DNA of 64,000 bases. Origin: an uncultured Cohaesibacter sp. (GTDB lineage Bacteria; Pseudomonadota; Alphaproteobacteria; Rhizobiales; Cohaesibacteraceae). How positions within the stretch are numbered: position 1 is the stretch's first letter; every line of letters starts with the position of its first letter. Both the position numbers and the translations under genes were made by a program. Positions 41,016 to 50,651 of the stretch are shown piece by piece. The notes beneath the pieces are model-generated. The model had not been told where the DNA came from and searched no databases. It saw only the letters and a program-made list of their open reading frames with translations. The stretch lies in NCBI RefSeq assembly GCF_963664735.1, contig NZ_OY761553.1, positions 821,303-885,302 on the forward strand, written 5' to 3'.

Positions 41016-42497
41016 TCAAGCCTTTCTATTTCTGGATTTGAGAAATTCTCGTCGGACTGTGAGGCCGACGACAAGAACAATCAGTGCTGCAAAAATCATC
41101 GTGATGGGAGACGAAACAAGGACGGACGGATCTCCGCGAGATATCGCCAACGCACGGCGCAGGTTATCTTCAATCATCGGCCCGATAATGAAGGCAATGA
41201 GGAAGGGAGCTGCAGGAATGTTGAGCAAGAACATGATGAAGCCGACGACGCCCATGATTAGCAGAATGGCCACATCGAACATGCTGGATGCGATTGAATA
41301 GATGCCAAACAGGCAGAGCAACAGGACCACTGGTGCCAACAAGGATTGCGGTACGCGGGCAACATGGGAGAAAGCCCGCATGATGACCTTGCCTGCAAAG
41401 AACAACAGGACCGATGAGAACAGCATGCCGATAAACAGCATATAGACCTCATGGATGTTGGTCTGGAACAGCAACGGCCCGGGGGTTAGCCCCTGAATCA
41501 TGAAGGCTCCAAGCATGACGCCGGTGATAACATCGCCCGGAACACCCAGCGCGAGAAGCGGGATCATGGTTGCACCACAGGCGCCGTTATTGGCGGATTC
41601 AGACGCTGCGATGCCTTCCAGTTCGCCATTGCCGAAGTTTTCCCCATTCTTGGATGTCCGCTGTGCCTCTCCATAGGAGAAGAAGGCCGCCGCGGAAGGC
41701 CCAATGCCCGGGATAGCACCAAGCACGGCACCAATGACCGAGCCACGCAGAATGGATTTGAGAGAGGCCATGAATTCGCTGTGCGTCACCTTCTGGTCGC
41801 CCAGTTTGGCTGCTTCATTCTTGTGAGCTGCGCGGAAGACGATGAGTTTGAGCAACTCAGGCAAGGCAAACAGTCCAATCAGCACCGGAGCGACAGACAG
41901 ACCCGCTTGCATGTCTTCGGTAAAGGCAAAGCGGAAAGAGCCGTAAAGGTCCTCACCAGCCGTCGCCAACAGCAGGCCGAAGAATGCTGATATCAAGCCC
42001 AGCAACAGCGAGTTTCCCGAAACACCGGCAACCGTGGTGAGAGCGAACAGCATGAGCATGAAATATTCCGGCGGCCCCACACGTAAAGCCAGAATGGCAA
42101 GGGGAGCGGCAAGAAAGATCAGCGACAGGTTTGAGATGAAGTCACCAATCACTGACGAATAAAGAGCCATATTGAGGGCTTTACCGGCTTTGCCCTGACG
42201 GGCGAGCGGATAGCCATCAAGAGCGGTACAGGCAGCGGACGCCGTGCCAGGGGTCTTGATCAGAATGGCCGATACCGAGCCGCCATATGTCGAGCCCTTG
42301 TAGAGAGCGACCAACAGCAGGATCGATGGAACCGGTTCCATATAAAAGGTGAAGGGCAAGGCAAGTGTCACGGCCATTGTGCCGGTCATGCCGGGAATTG
42401 CCCCGATTATCACGCCGCCCCAAATGCCGGCAGCCATGATTAGAAGATTCTGCCAGGTTGCTACAGCCTGCAGAGCATAAAAAATGTCGTGCGCCAT
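41016..42497 (-). CDS. tctA: Tripartite tricarboxylate transporter large permease, TctA family
   Basis: The 493-residue inner-membrane protein has about 12 helices. TctA signatures: GAIPGMTGTMAVTLALPFTF near residue 32, YKGSTYGGSVSAILIKTPGT near 65, DGYPLARQGKAGKAL near 93, and the mirrored second motif GAIPGIGPSAAAFFSYGEAQ near 258 with ESANNGACGATMIPLLALGV near 295. It forms the ion-driven translocation unit with TctB and takes substrate from TctC. A CGGAG ribosome site lies 7 bases before the ATG. The operon order is tctC - tctB - tctA - argE. Confidence 0.95.
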   Translation of the reverse strand: MAHDIFYALQAVATWQNLLIMAAGIWGGVIIGAIPGMTGTMAVTLALPFTFYMEPVPSILLLVALYKGSTYGGSVSAILIKTPGTASAACTALDGYPLARQGKAGKALNMALYSSVIGDFISNLSLIFLAAPLAILALRVGPPEYFMLMLFALTTVAGVSGNSLLLGLISAFFGLLLATAGEDLYGSFRFAFTEDMQAGLSVAPVLIGLFALPELLKLIVFRAAHKNEAAKLGDQKVTHSEFMASLKSILRGSVIGAVLGAIPGIGPSAAAFFSYGEAQRTSKNGENFGNGELEGIAASESANNGACGATMIPLLALGVPGDVITGVMLGAFMIQGLTPGPLLFQTNIHEVYMLFIGMLFSSVLLFFAGKVIMRAFSHVARVPQSLLAPVVLLLCLFGIYSIASSMFDVAILLIMGVVGFIMFLLNIPAAPFLIAFIIGPMIEDNLRRALAISRGDPSVLVSSPITMIFAALIVLVVGLTVRREFLKSRNRKA

Positions 42498-42509
42498 AAA
42501 TATCTCCGA

Positions 42510-43019
42510 TCAGAATCCAAAATGTTTGGTCAGAATGCCAAGAGGGAACTGCGTGCCAAGAGCTGAATGGAATATCAGCTGAAGCAGAACGGGGCCGATC
42601 AGGGAAAGGCCAATGATCCAGAGCCGATAATTCCGTTCACCGGTCAACAGGATCATCGCTCCGGTCAATGCCATAGAGGCAATGAGAAAACCGACATAGG
42701 GCATCAGCCAGACATAAGCGGTAAAGGCAACCAGAGTGCCAATGAAGCGGATAATCTGGACGGTTCTTGGAGCTCCGTCGCTTTCAATTTCTTCGCTTTC
42801 GCCCATACGACCTAGCAAGGCCAGAATGAAAAGAAGAATGCCAAGAAAAGCGCCGATAGTGGACACAGTGCGCGGCCACATGTCTGGCGGCGGAGCAAAA
42901 CCGGGAATGAAGGCCGGGCGCGGCACGTAGACAGGAATGAGAGCAAAGATGACGAACGTAAAAAAGGCAGCGATCAACAGCCCGCAAAACCACGGGCTAC
43001 GAAGAATGGAGTTGTGCAT
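42510..43019 (-). CDS. tctB: Tripartite tricarboxylate transporter small permease, TctB family
   Basis: The 169-residue inner-membrane protein has four helices: near 8-28 (FCGLLIAAFFTFVIFALIP), 40-62, 95-115 and 120-160, the usual TctB layout. An acidic cytoplasmic loop (GESEEIESDG) lies between helices 2 and 3. Family similarity is low, as usual for TctB; position between tctC and tctA settles it. The start at 43017-43019 gives a normal N-terminus; the frame runs on to 43061 through a hairpin. Confidence 0.87.
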   Translation of the reverse strand: MHNSILRSPWFCGLLIAAFFTFVIFALIPVYVPRPAFIPGFAPPPDMWPRTVSTIGAFLGILLFILALLGRMGESEEIESDGAPRTVQIIRFIGTLVAFTAYVWLMPYVGFLIASMALTGAMILLTGERNYRLWIIGLSLIGPVLLQLIFHSALGTQFPLGILTKHFGF

Positions 43020-43041
43020 GACGGGAGGTTCCCAACAAATG

Positions 43042-43063
43042 GCGTGGCCCCAAAGGGCCACGC
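43042..43063 (-). repeat. Intercistronic stem-loop between tctC and tctB
   Basis: GCGTGGCCC (43042-43050) and GGGCCACGC (43055-43063) form a perfect 9-bp stem with loop CAAA, 39 bases after the tctC stop. No T-run follows. It may stabilise tctC mRNA or reduce tctBA expression relative to the binding protein. Confidence 0.65.
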
Positions 43064-43102
43064 TTGCTGTCAGATGATGTTGTTATTTTTAGTTGGCTGG
43101 TA

Positions 43103-44080
43103 TTAGTTTGCTGGCAAATAGCCAAATTTCTGAGCGAGACCATGGAACAGGTCATATTGCTCTTTTGCATAAGCGGTCATGTCGACTGTTCCAACGGTAG
43201 AGATGGAGCCACGACGACCAGCGAGTTCAAGCCATTTTTCGTCTGTAGCAACTTTGCCCAGAACTTCATTCCACTTGGCAACGACATTTTCATGCAGACC
43301 TTTTGGCGCATAAAGAGCGCTCCAGCCGGTAACCTGGCCAGCCTGCTTGTAGCCCAACTCTGCTGCGGTCGGGGTGTCAGGCAGCTTTTCCATGCGAGAT
43401 GGTGCGAATACCATCAGTGCTTTCATGTCGCCGCTTTCGATGTGCGGGATAAGGGAACCGGCAGATACGGCAAGGAAGTCAACATGGCCGCCGAGCAGAG
43501 CAGTTGCCAGTGCGCCACCACCTTTGTAGGGAACCAGCGTTGCTGCTGTCAGCGGATCAAGACCGGCATCGGACAACAGAGCCTGAGATGTGAAACCATC
43601 AATAGCGGTTGCGCCTGATGCTGCATAAGTCATGGCACCATTGCTGTCTTTTACCGCTTTGAGAAGATCTTCAACACTGTTGTATGGAGAATCACCCTTA
43701 ACAGCGAGAATCATAGGGGTTGCTTCAAGAGCACCAAGGAAGGTGTAAGCATCCCAATGTGGTGTCGCCTGTGGAGTAACGGCTGGGGTCAGGGCCATAC
43801 CAACACGAGCCAGAAGCAGAGTGTAGCCATCAGGCTCAGCCTCAGAAACGGAGCGGGCACCATTCATGCCGCCGGCACCTGGTTTGTTGACCACTGTAAT
43901 TGGCTGACCAAGATAGGTTTTTGCTGTTTCAGCAAGAGCGCGACCGGCAAGGTCGGAAGCGCCACCTGGGCCATAAGGAATAACGAGGGTAACGGCTTGG
44001 GTCGGATAGCTGTCTTCGGCCATGGCCGCGCCAGTGAAAAGAGCTGTCGCCATTGCAAGGGCGGAAACAATTTTTCTCAT
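43103..44080 (-). CDS. tctC: Tripartite tricarboxylate transporter substrate-binding protein, TctC/Bug family
   Basis: The 325-residue periplasmic protein begins MRKIVSALAMATALFTGAAM with an AMA signal-peptidase site. The TctC/Bug signatures follow: PTQAVTLVIPYGPGGASDL near residue 27, VVNKPGAGGMNGARSV near 64, PDGYTLLL near 83, YKGGGALATALLGGHVDF near 185 and LPDTPTAAELGY near 235. Bug proteins bind organic acids or acyl amino acids in a Venus-flytrap fold. A TTG start two codons upstream (44086) has a better-spaced AGAGG and is an alternative. First gene of the tctCBA-argE operon, divergent from a LysR regulator. Confidence 0.93.
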   Translation of the reverse strand: MRKIVSALAMATALFTGAAMAEDSYPTQAVTLVIPYGPGGASDLAGRALAETAKTYLGQPITVVNKPGAGGMNGARSVSEAEPDGYTLLLARVGMALTPAVTPQATPHWDAYTFLGALEATPMILAVKGDSPYNSVEDLLKAVKDSNGAMTYAASGATAIDGFTSQALLSDAGLDPLTAATLVPYKGGGALATALLGGHVDFLAVSAGSLIPHIESGDMKALMVFAPSRMEKLPDTPTAAELGYKQAGQVTGWSALYAPKGLHENVVAKWNEVLGKVATDEKWLELAGRRGSISTVGTVDMTAYAKEQYDLFHGLAQKFGYLPAN

Positions 44081-44225
44081 GTTCAAATGAACCTCTATTT
44101 AGTGCGGCCCTTAAAAGACCGATGGAAGGTGTTTGGATAATCCACAAAAGATATTTTTCACAGTATTCCTTTTTTTGCAAGAAAATAAGATAGTATGCAA
44201 AATTGTAATGCTGAGGTGGCGAAAA

Positions 44226-45137
44226 ATGATGAAAATCCGTGAGTTGCAAGCCTTTGACGCTTACATCCGACTTGGCGGCATGAGCAGTGCTGCTGATGAA
44301 TTGGGGCTAAGCCAACCGATGATCAGTCGTCTTCTTACTGCTTTGGAGGGGCGTGTCGGGTTTCCCCTTTTTTTGCGAAAGAGAAACAAACTGATACCGA
44401 CTTCTGAGGCGTTTCAGTTTCATCAAACCGTTGTAAGGGGGCTGGAAAGTATTCGGTCGCTTTCGGATGAAGCAAGCGCGATTGCCAATAACCAGCGTGG
44501 GCACCTCGTCATTGCAGCTCAGCCGATCTTTTGCGACACCTTCCTCATCGATGCCATCGCGGATTTTCAAAAGACCCACCCACATGTAAGTGTCAGATTG
44601 CGTGATACTGGAATGAGCGAAATCATGCGCATGGTGCTGGAACGTAGTTGCGATCTGGCCTTCGGTATTACGCTTGATGCGGATCCATATGGTGCAGATG
44701 TGACATCTCTAGCCACCTGTGAGGCGCGCTGCCTGTTGCCAACAGAGCATGCTTTGAGCCAATTACCTGAGATACACCTGCAAAACTTGACCAAAGAAAC
44801 TTTTATCGATCTTGCGCAGGGAAGCCCTTTGCGCACGCGCATCGACTATATGATGCAGTCCATTGATGTTGAGAGAGCGATTGTTGCAGAAACGCGCACT
44901 CTGCATGGGGTTGTCAGGCTAGTGGAAACGGGAGTCGGAATCGCGATCGTTGATCCGGTTGCCTGTATCCTGCTTGACGATGATAAGGTGGTTCATCGTC
45001 CCCTGTTGCCAGCCATTCGATGGGACATTGCCCAATTTGTTCCCAAGGATAGACCATTAAGCGGGATTGGACAGGCATTTGCGGATGTTGTCGCCAATAG
45101 GATTGGGTTTCTGAAGTCCGCAGGTGTCATACTCTAG
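44226..45137 (+). CDS. LysR-type regulator of the divergent tct-argE operon
   Basis: The 303-residue protein has an N-terminal helix-turn-helix (LQAFDAYIRLGGMSSAADEL, SQPMISRLLTALEGRVGFPL, residues 6-46) and a LysR_substrate effector domain (about 92-295; GHLVIAAQPIFCDTFLI, GVGIAIVDPVACIL). It resembles the OccR/NocR branch that senses opines and amino acids, which fits an acyl-amino-acid operon; that branch call is by eye. ATG 44226 has GAGGTGG about 10 bases upstream. Only 145 bases separate it from tctC, so both promoters lie there and the regulator very probably controls the operon. Confidence 0.9.
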   Translation: MMKIRELQAFDAYIRLGGMSSAADELGLSQPMISRLLTALEGRVGFPLFLRKRNKLIPTSEAFQFHQTVVRGLESIRSLSDEASAIANNQRGHLVIAAQPIFCDTFLIDAIADFQKTHPHVSVRLRDTGMSEIMRMVLERSCDLAFGITLDADPYGADVTSLATCEARCLLPTEHALSQLPEIHLQNLTKETFIDLAQGSPLRTRIDYMMQSIDVERAIVAETRTLHGVVRLVETGVGIAIVDPVACILLDDDKVVHRPLLPAIRWDIAQFVPKDRPLSGIGQAFADVVANRIGFLKSAGVIL

Positions 45138-45184
45138 TGTGCAGGATGAAGCGATATCATCTATCTGATAGAATGAATAAATTC

Positions 45185-45220
45185 ATGCCGCAGGGAAGGC
45201 AGTCTCCTCCCCTGCGGCAT
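45185..45220 (+). terminator. Hairpin between converging LysR and yhcH genes
   Basis: ATGCCGCAGGG (45185-45195) and CCCTGCGGCAT (45210-45220) form a perfect 11-bp stem 47 bases after the LysR stop. A second imperfect hairpin follows at 45238-45261. Neither has a long T-run, so termination is likely but not certain. Confidence 0.55.
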
Positions 45221-45291
45221 TGTTGATCCTATGTCTGATGGCCATCTTGTGAGATGGCTATGAGAACCGGCATGCCGGTGACATTCGCAGT

Positions 45292-45816
<525 letters not shown>

Positions 45817-45853
45817 CTATCCTTCCGGATTAGGGGAGGAACAATTGCTCTGC

Positions 45854-46810
45854 TTAGAGCGTATTGACCGGATAGTGGACGGGTTCACCTTTCGCAAACC
45901 GAGCGGCCTCTTCGGCAACCTTGCGCTTCAATTCAGCAGAAGATTCTTCCGAATAATAGGCCATGTGAGGGGTTAGGAACACATTGTCCATATCGAGAAG
46001 ACGTGAATCCTTGGCGATTGGCTCAGGAGAAACACAATCGAGTGCAGCTCCACCCAGAGTTCCTGCCTCAAGCAAATCTGCAAGAGCTTTCTCATCAATA
46101 ATGCCGCCGCGAGCGGTATTGATGATGATGGCGCCCTTTTTCATCATCTTGAGCTTGTCAGCATCAAGTAGATTGCGGGTTTCTTCATTCAATGGACAAT
46201 GGATTGATACGACATCGCAGTTGGCGAGAAGCTCTTCCAGAGTAGCTACCTGTTTCACGCCCGGAATTCTGGTTTCGAGATCTTTTCTGTTAAGATCATA
46301 GACCAAAACTTTCTTGCCCAGCGGCAGTACCTTTTTAGCAAACAATCCGCCAATGCGGCCAACGCCCAAAACACCGATTGACAACTCGGTAATACGGCGA
46401 ATTGGTGCCATTTTGCGGAAGTCCCATTCTCTGGCACGGGTATGGCTGACCGTTGCAGGAATTTTCCTGATAAGCGCCATCATGAGTGCCAAGGCATGGT
46501 CTGATACTTCATGCATGCCATAGTCCGGCACGTTGCAAACCTGAACGCCATGTCGGGTCGCAGCTTCCAAATCGATATTGTCTACGCCAACGCCATATCT
46601 GACGATTTGCTTCACCTCAGGAAGTGCGGTGAAAACACGGTCGTCAAATCGCCCATACTGGTTGAGAATGATATTGCCACCCTTGCATTGCTCGATCACT
46701 TCATCTTCAGTGCGAGCGGCCATGTGGGTAAAATCAAGACCAGCCTTAGCCAGTACGTCTTTCTCGATCTGCATGGATTCGTGATCGCAGTCAGAGACGA
46801 TAACTTTCAT
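45854..46810 (-). CDS. D-isomer-specific 2-hydroxyacid dehydrogenase (CtBP/SerA-like)
   Basis: The 318-residue cytosolic NAD(P)-dependent enzyme reduces a 2-keto acid or oxidises the D-2-hydroxy acid. The substrate-binding loop reads RYGVGVDNIDLEAA near residue 72, the Rossmann glycines GVLGVGRIGGLFAKKV near 145, and the catalytic triad is present: Arg in NTARGGIIDE near 230, Glu in SPEP near 264 and His in TPHMAYYSE near 282. ATG 46808-46810 is chosen; a GTG five codons earlier is possible. It lies in an operon with an SDR and a zinc dehydrogenase. The substrate is probably a sugar-acid derivative (inference). Confidence 0.9.
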   Translation of the reverse strand: MKVIVSDCDHESMQIEKDVLAKAGLDFTHMAARTEDEVIEQCKGGNIILNQYGRFDDRVFTALPEVKQIVRYGVGVDNIDLEAATRHGVQVCNVPDYGMHEVSDHALALMMALIRKIPATVSHTRAREWDFRKMAPIRRITELSIGVLGVGRIGGLFAKKVLPLGKKVLVYDLNRKDLETRIPGVKQVATLEELLANCDVVSIHCPLNEETRNLLDADKLKMMKKGAIIINTARGGIIDEKALADLLEAGTLGGAALDCVSPEPIAKDSRLLDMDNVFLTPHMAYYSEESSAELKRKVAEEAARFAKGEPVHYPVNTL

Positions 46811-46842
46811 AAGTTTATCTTTCACTTTCGGTTCAGGGCCTG

Positions 46843-47601
46843 TTAACGACCGAGATATCCGCCGTCGACCGGAATGATGGTGCCATTGACATAGTCCGAA
46901 GCGCCGGAAGCAAGGAACAGCAGAGGTCCCTTCATATCTTCAGCTGTGCCCCAGCGGTGGGTTGGGATGCGGGCTGAGATTTCAGCGTTGCGACCTTCAT
47001 CGGCCAAAAGCGCGGTGTTCATATCTGTTGCCATATAGCCCGGAGCCAGAGCGTTGATACAGATACCCTGCCCGGCCCATTCGTTTGCCAGAGCCTTGGT
47101 CAGCTGAGCGATGCCGCCCTTGCTGGCTGCATAGGCTGGAACAGTAAAACCGCCAAAGAAGCTGAGAAGTGACGCAATATTGACGATCTTGCCACGGCCT
47201 TTGGGCAACATCACGCGGGCCGCGCGCTGGCACAGATCAAATACTGCGGTCAGGTTCACTTCAAGAACTGCGTCCCAGTCTTCAAGCGGAAATTCTTCGC
47301 TCTTGTGACGTTTCTGAACGCCAGCTGCTGTAACGAGGATATCAAGGTCACCACCGAGCAGTTCGAGTGCTTTGGCAAAGCCTTCTTCTCTGGCTTTTGC
47401 CTTGGCAAGATCGACAATTACGCCATGGCAACTGAAACCACGATCACAGAACTCTTTGGCAACATCATTGACGCTTGCGCCCGAGCCAAAGATGACGACT
47501 TCAACACCAGCTTCGAGAAGCGCTTCGGCCATTCCTTTGCCGAGGCCGCGTGTGCCGCCAGTTACAATGGCCTTTTGGCCCTTTACATCATAAGGATTCA
47601 T
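46843..47601 (-). CDS. Short-chain dehydrogenase/reductase (KduD/gluconate 5-dehydrogenase-like)
   Basis: The 252-residue cytosolic enzyme has a Rossmann fold: nucleotide motif VTGGTRGLGKGMA near residue 13, NAG-equivalent VTAAGVQ near 89, catalytic Ser in VNIASLLS near 141, YAASKGG (Tyr and Lys) near 154, and PGYMATDMN near 185. It resembles 2-deoxy-D-gluconate 3-dehydrogenase and 5-keto-D-gluconate reductase. Together with the upstream zinc dehydrogenase it could interconvert keto and hydroxy forms of a hexonate. The gene lies 20 bases after the zinc dehydrogenase stop codon. Confidence 0.9.
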   Translation of the reverse strand: MNPYDVKGQKAIVTGGTRGLGKGMAEALLEAGVEVVIFGSGASVNDVAKEFCDRGFSCHGVIVDLAKAKAREEGFAKALELLGGDLDILVTAAGVQKRHKSEEFPLEDWDAVLEVNLTAVFDLCQRAARVMLPKGRGKIVNIASLLSFFGGFTVPAYAASKGGIAQLTKALANEWAGQGICINALAPGYMATDMNTALLADEGRNAEISARIPTHRWGTAEDMKGPLLFLASGASDYVNGTIIPVDGGYLGR

Positions 47602-47621
47602 GATTTTATCCCGTTATAATT

Positions 47622-48644
47622 CTATGCCTGACAATCGATGAGAACTTTGACCGTGTTGACGGCAGGATCGGCAATCATGTCAAAAACGCTCTCGGATTCA
47701 GAAAGAGGAACAATGTGGCTTGCAACCTTTTCCAGATCTTCAGTCAGTGTCTCAGCATAGGCTACAGACAGCTCGAATTCATTCTTGGTATAGACGCGAG
47801 AACCGATAAGGATTTGTTCCTTGAAGTTCATGTCTCGAAGATCGACCGGGCGCGGTTCTTTGTGAATGCCGGTCATGCAGATGGTGCCGCCGATGCGAGC
47901 GATCTTGGTCATTTCTGCTGCAGAGGAAGGGGCTCCCGAGCACTCAAAGACAATGTCAACGCCTTCACCGTCGGTGCTGTCGTTGATGTAGTCGACCAGA
48001 TTGGTGTCTTTGACGTTGACGGTCTCGATGCCGAGGTCCTTGCAAACATCAAGACGGGCCTGATCAACGTCAGAGACGATGATGCGAGACGCGCCGGAGT
48101 GCTTGAGGACAATTGCAGTCAATACGCCGATTGGACCTGCGCCAGTAACAACTGCTGACTTCAGAACATCGAACTTGGCCTGATGCATGGAGCGCACGAT
48201 AACTGCCAGAGGCTCAACCAAAGCAGCGATCTTGTCGGACATGCTGTCTGGAACCTTGAAGAGCACGTCTTCATCAATCCATGCATGTTCGGCGATACCG
48301 CCATCGACGTCGATGCCGATCAGCTTCAGGGTTTTGCAAACATGTGGGTGACCGGTGCGGCAAGCAAGGCAGTGACCGCAGGAAATCAGCGGATAGGCAA
48401 CGACGCGATCACCAGGGGCAAACCGGCCCGAACCGCCCTGAATTTCCTCAATGGTGCCAACGAATTCATGGCCGAGCACCAATGGTGCTTTTGCGCGCGG
48501 ATGCTTGCCGGCAAAGATGCCGATATCTGAGCCACAAATGCCGCAATAGTGCATTTTGACTTTGGCTGCGCCATCGCGCCCCTTTGGTTCTGGAACGTCC
48601 TGGACTTCAACTTTATGCGGAGCCGTATATACAAGCGCTTTCAT
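47622..48644 (-). CDS. Zinc-dependent medium-chain alcohol dehydrogenase (polyol/threonine/idonate type)
   Basis: The 340-residue cytosolic enzyme has catalytic-zinc residues Cys in CGICGSDIGIF (about 34-44), His-Glu in GHEFVG (about 59-64) and a third ligand region VEPLAVIV near 143. The structural zinc has the four-Cys loop CGHCLACRTGHPHVC (about 89-103). The NAD site reads VTGAGPIGVLTA near 166, with SDVD at the end of the second strand suggesting NAD+ preference. It resembles sorbitol, threonine and L-idonate dehydrogenases; the substrate is not determinable. GGAG precedes the ATG. It lies in the TRAP operon, upstream of the SDR. Confidence 0.9.
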   Translation of the reverse strand: MKALVYTAPHKVEVQDVPEPKGRDGAAKVKMHYCGICGSDIGIFAGKHPRAKAPLVLGHEFVGTIEEIQGGSGRFAPGDRVVAYPLISCGHCLACRTGHPHVCKTLKLIGIDVDGGIAEHAWIDEDVLFKVPDSMSDKIAALVEPLAVIVRSMHQAKFDVLKSAVVTGAGPIGVLTAIVLKHSGASRIIVSDVDQARLDVCKDLGIETVNVKDTNLVDYINDSTDGEGVDIVFECSGAPSSAAEMTKIARIGGTICMTGIHKEPRPVDLRDMNFKEQILIGSRVYTKNEFELSVAYAETLTEDLEKVASHIVPLSESESVFDMIADPAVNTVKVLIDCQA

Positions 48645-48747
48645 ATTTTTCTCCTTGCTTAGAACACTCTCTAAAAAAAGCGTTCTTGCTCGCTAAAATC
48701 TTGCTTGCGTGCCAATTGGCAAAGCACGCGATGAGCCAACTTTCTTT

Positions 48748-48774
48748 AATGCCGCGCTAAAACTGCGCGGCATT
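48748..48774 (-). repeat. Intercistronic stem-loop between dctM and the zinc dehydrogenase
   Basis: AATGCCGCGC (48748-48757) and GCGCGGCATT (48765-48774) form a perfect 10-bp stem with a 7-base loop. The 158-base gap also holds the palindrome TGCCAATTGGCA at 48710-48721. These may separate expression of transport and catabolic genes. Confidence 0.6.
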
Positions 48775-48802
48775 TCAATCGTATCGTCTTGCTTCTGATT
48801 TG

Positions 48803-50110
48803 TTAGTTTATCAGGCCTGCCATCCGGGGCAGCATCAAAGAGATGTCTGGAACGAATGTAACGACCATCAGCATAACGATCAAAATCAGGAAGTATGGCA
48901 GCATTGGTTTGACAACCTGCTCGATTTTCAAATCCGCTATTCGACATCCGACAAACAGGATAGGCCCGACAGGTGGCGTGATCGTTCCGATGCAGAGGTT
49001 AAAGACCATCAACACGCCGAAATGCACCACGTCGAAGCCGAGAGAAACCGCAATTGGCAGGAAGATCGGTGCAAAGATCAGGATCGCCGGAGTTGGATCC
49101 ATCACGCAGCCCAACAGCAGCATAACGAAGTTCATGATGATCATGATCAGCACAGGGCTATCCGTTACGCTCAAAAGAGAGTCTGCAATGATGTTCGGGA
49201 TTTTCGCAAAAGCCATGATCCACCCCATGATGGCGGAGACGCCAATCATGAAAATGATCATTGCCGTTGTCTTGACGGTTGCCAAGAGGAAGCTCGGGAT
49301 CATATCGACCGTGATAGTGCGATAGAGAAACGACAGGATGGTGACGTAAACAACCGCGATACAGCTGGCTTCCGTTGGGGTGAATATGCCGGAGATGATA
49401 CCGCCAACAACCACGAAGATCAGGAACAGCGACGGAATTGCATCAAATGTGATTTTCACATTTTCTTTAAAGCTGCCAATTTTCTCTGCCTTGTAACCTG
49501 CTTTACGAGCAAAGAACAAGGCTGGAACCATACATGCCAGGCCCCAGAGAATACCCGGTCCGTAGCCTGCAACAAACAGTGCAGCCACGGAAGCGCCGCC
49601 ACTGGCGAGCGAGTAGATGATGAAGGTGTTGCTTGGCGGAATCAACATGCCTGCCGGAGCCGATGCGATGTTCGCTGCTGCTGCAACATTCGGATCATAG
49701 CCCTCGTTTTTCTGCTGAGGTCCGATAGCTCCGCCGATTGCGGCTGCTGCTGCAACACCCGAACCACTAATCGCGCCAAACAACATGTTGGCAACGATAT
49801 TGGTCTGGATTAGTGCGCCGGGTATAAACCATATGACAGCCTTGGCGAAGTTGATCAGCCTTTGCGCTATACCGCCGTTGGTCATGATGATACCGGCAAG
49901 CACGAAAAACGGAATCGCCAGAAGAGAAAATGAATTGACGCCAGCATAGATGCGCTGTGCGGCAGTGATGGCCATTCTGTCAAAGCCAAAGATGGTTGTC
50001 ATGGCTGCAACAGAGCCAATCCCCATTGCGATACTGATTGGCACACCCATAGCCAGAAGAATGGGTATGGAAATGAGCATGATTAGGCCGATGTCGGCTG
50101 CGTGTCCCAT
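48803..50110 (-). CDS. dctM: TRAP transporter large permease, DctM family
   Basis: The 435-residue inner-membrane protein has about 12 helices and is the ion-coupled translocation subunit of a tripartite ATP-independent transporter. Typical blocks: ALGVPISIAMGIG-like LLAMGVPISIAMGIGSVAAM near residue 18, SLLAIPFFVLAGIIMTNGGI near 57, GAISGSGVAAAAAIGGAIGP near 112, AGMLIPPSNTFIIYSLASGG near 153 and PTEASCIAVVYV near 245. GAGGG precedes the ATG. It begins 4 bases after the dctQ stop. Confidence 0.95.
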   Translation of the reverse strand: MGHAADIGLIMLISIPILLAMGVPISIAMGIGSVAAMTTIFGFDRMAITAAQRIYAGVNSFSLLAIPFFVLAGIIMTNGGIAQRLINFAKAVIWFIPGALIQTNIVANMLFGAISGSGVAAAAAIGGAIGPQQKNEGYDPNVAAAANIASAPAGMLIPPSNTFIIYSLASGGASVAALFVAGYGPGILWGLACMVPALFFARKAGYKAEKIGSFKENVKITFDAIPSLFLIFVVVGGIISGIFTPTEASCIAVVYVTILSFLYRTITVDMIPSFLLATVKTTAMIIFMIGVSAIMGWIMAFAKIPNIIADSLLSVTDSPVLIMIIMNFVMLLLGCVMDPTPAILIFAPIFLPIAVSLGFDVVHFGVLMVFNLCIGTITPPVGPILFVGCRIADLKIEQVVKPMLPYFLILIVMLMVVTFVPDISLMLPRMAGLIN

Positions 50111-50114
50111 GCTA

Positions 50115-50624
50115 TCAGCCCTCCATCTCGCTGGATTGATCCCCGTTCATTGCGAGCAGGGCTTTGAAGTCGTTCCAGATGTTGTAGAAGCAGTAGAAAA
50201 CAGAGAATGCGCCACTTATTGGAAGGGCAAAATATATCTGTCCTGTTTTGATGAAGGGAATTGCAGCATTTGTCTGGCGCATCGTGCGCTGTACGGCGTC
50301 AACACCGCCCATGAGCAAAATGCTCGAAACAAAACCCAAAATAAGAATGCTTATAATAATCTGGAAAATTGTTTGATTTCTTTTGGACATGACATCAAGA
50401 CCGATCTCGATTGCCATGTGTCCCTTTTCTCCGAAAAGAAGAGCGGCTCCCAACAAGACGAACCAAACAAACATGATTTTGGCGAGTTCTTCTGAAACAG
50501 CGCCGGCGCTATTGAAGAAGAAGCGTCCCACGACTTGCCATGTTACCACAACAACAAGCAGTCCGCATAATATGATGCAGGTCGTCGCCAGAATTCGATC
50601 TGCCCAATGCTTTATTGCATGCAT
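50115..50624 (-). CDS. dctQ: TRAP transporter small permease, DctQ family
   Basis: The 169-residue inner-membrane protein has four helices, with a first segment at about 13-33 (TTCIILCGLLVVVVTWQVVG) followed by RFFFNSAGAVSEELAKIMFVW, the standard DctQ block. It fuses functionally with DctM to form the membrane unit. The start at 50622-50624 has GGGAGG 8 bases upstream; the open frame to 50669 runs through a hairpin and is not used. It lies between dctP and dctM. Confidence 0.92.
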   Translation of the reverse strand: MHAIKHWADRILATTCIILCGLLVVVVTWQVVGRFFFNSAGAVSEELAKIMFVWFVLLGAALLFGEKGHMAIEIGLDVMSKRNQTIFQIIISILILGFVSSILLMGGVDAVQRTMRQTNAAIPFIKTGQIYFALPISGAFSVFYCFYNIWNDFKALLAMNGDQSSEMEG

Positions 50625-50651
50625 TGAAACTACCTCCCTCGCGCCAGAAGG

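Noticed and set aside
48800-49813. Rightward 337-codon frame antisense to dctM
   Set aside because: Composition is dominated by His, Asp, Gln and Arg with no fold-like pattern; it mirrors a clear DctM on the other strand.
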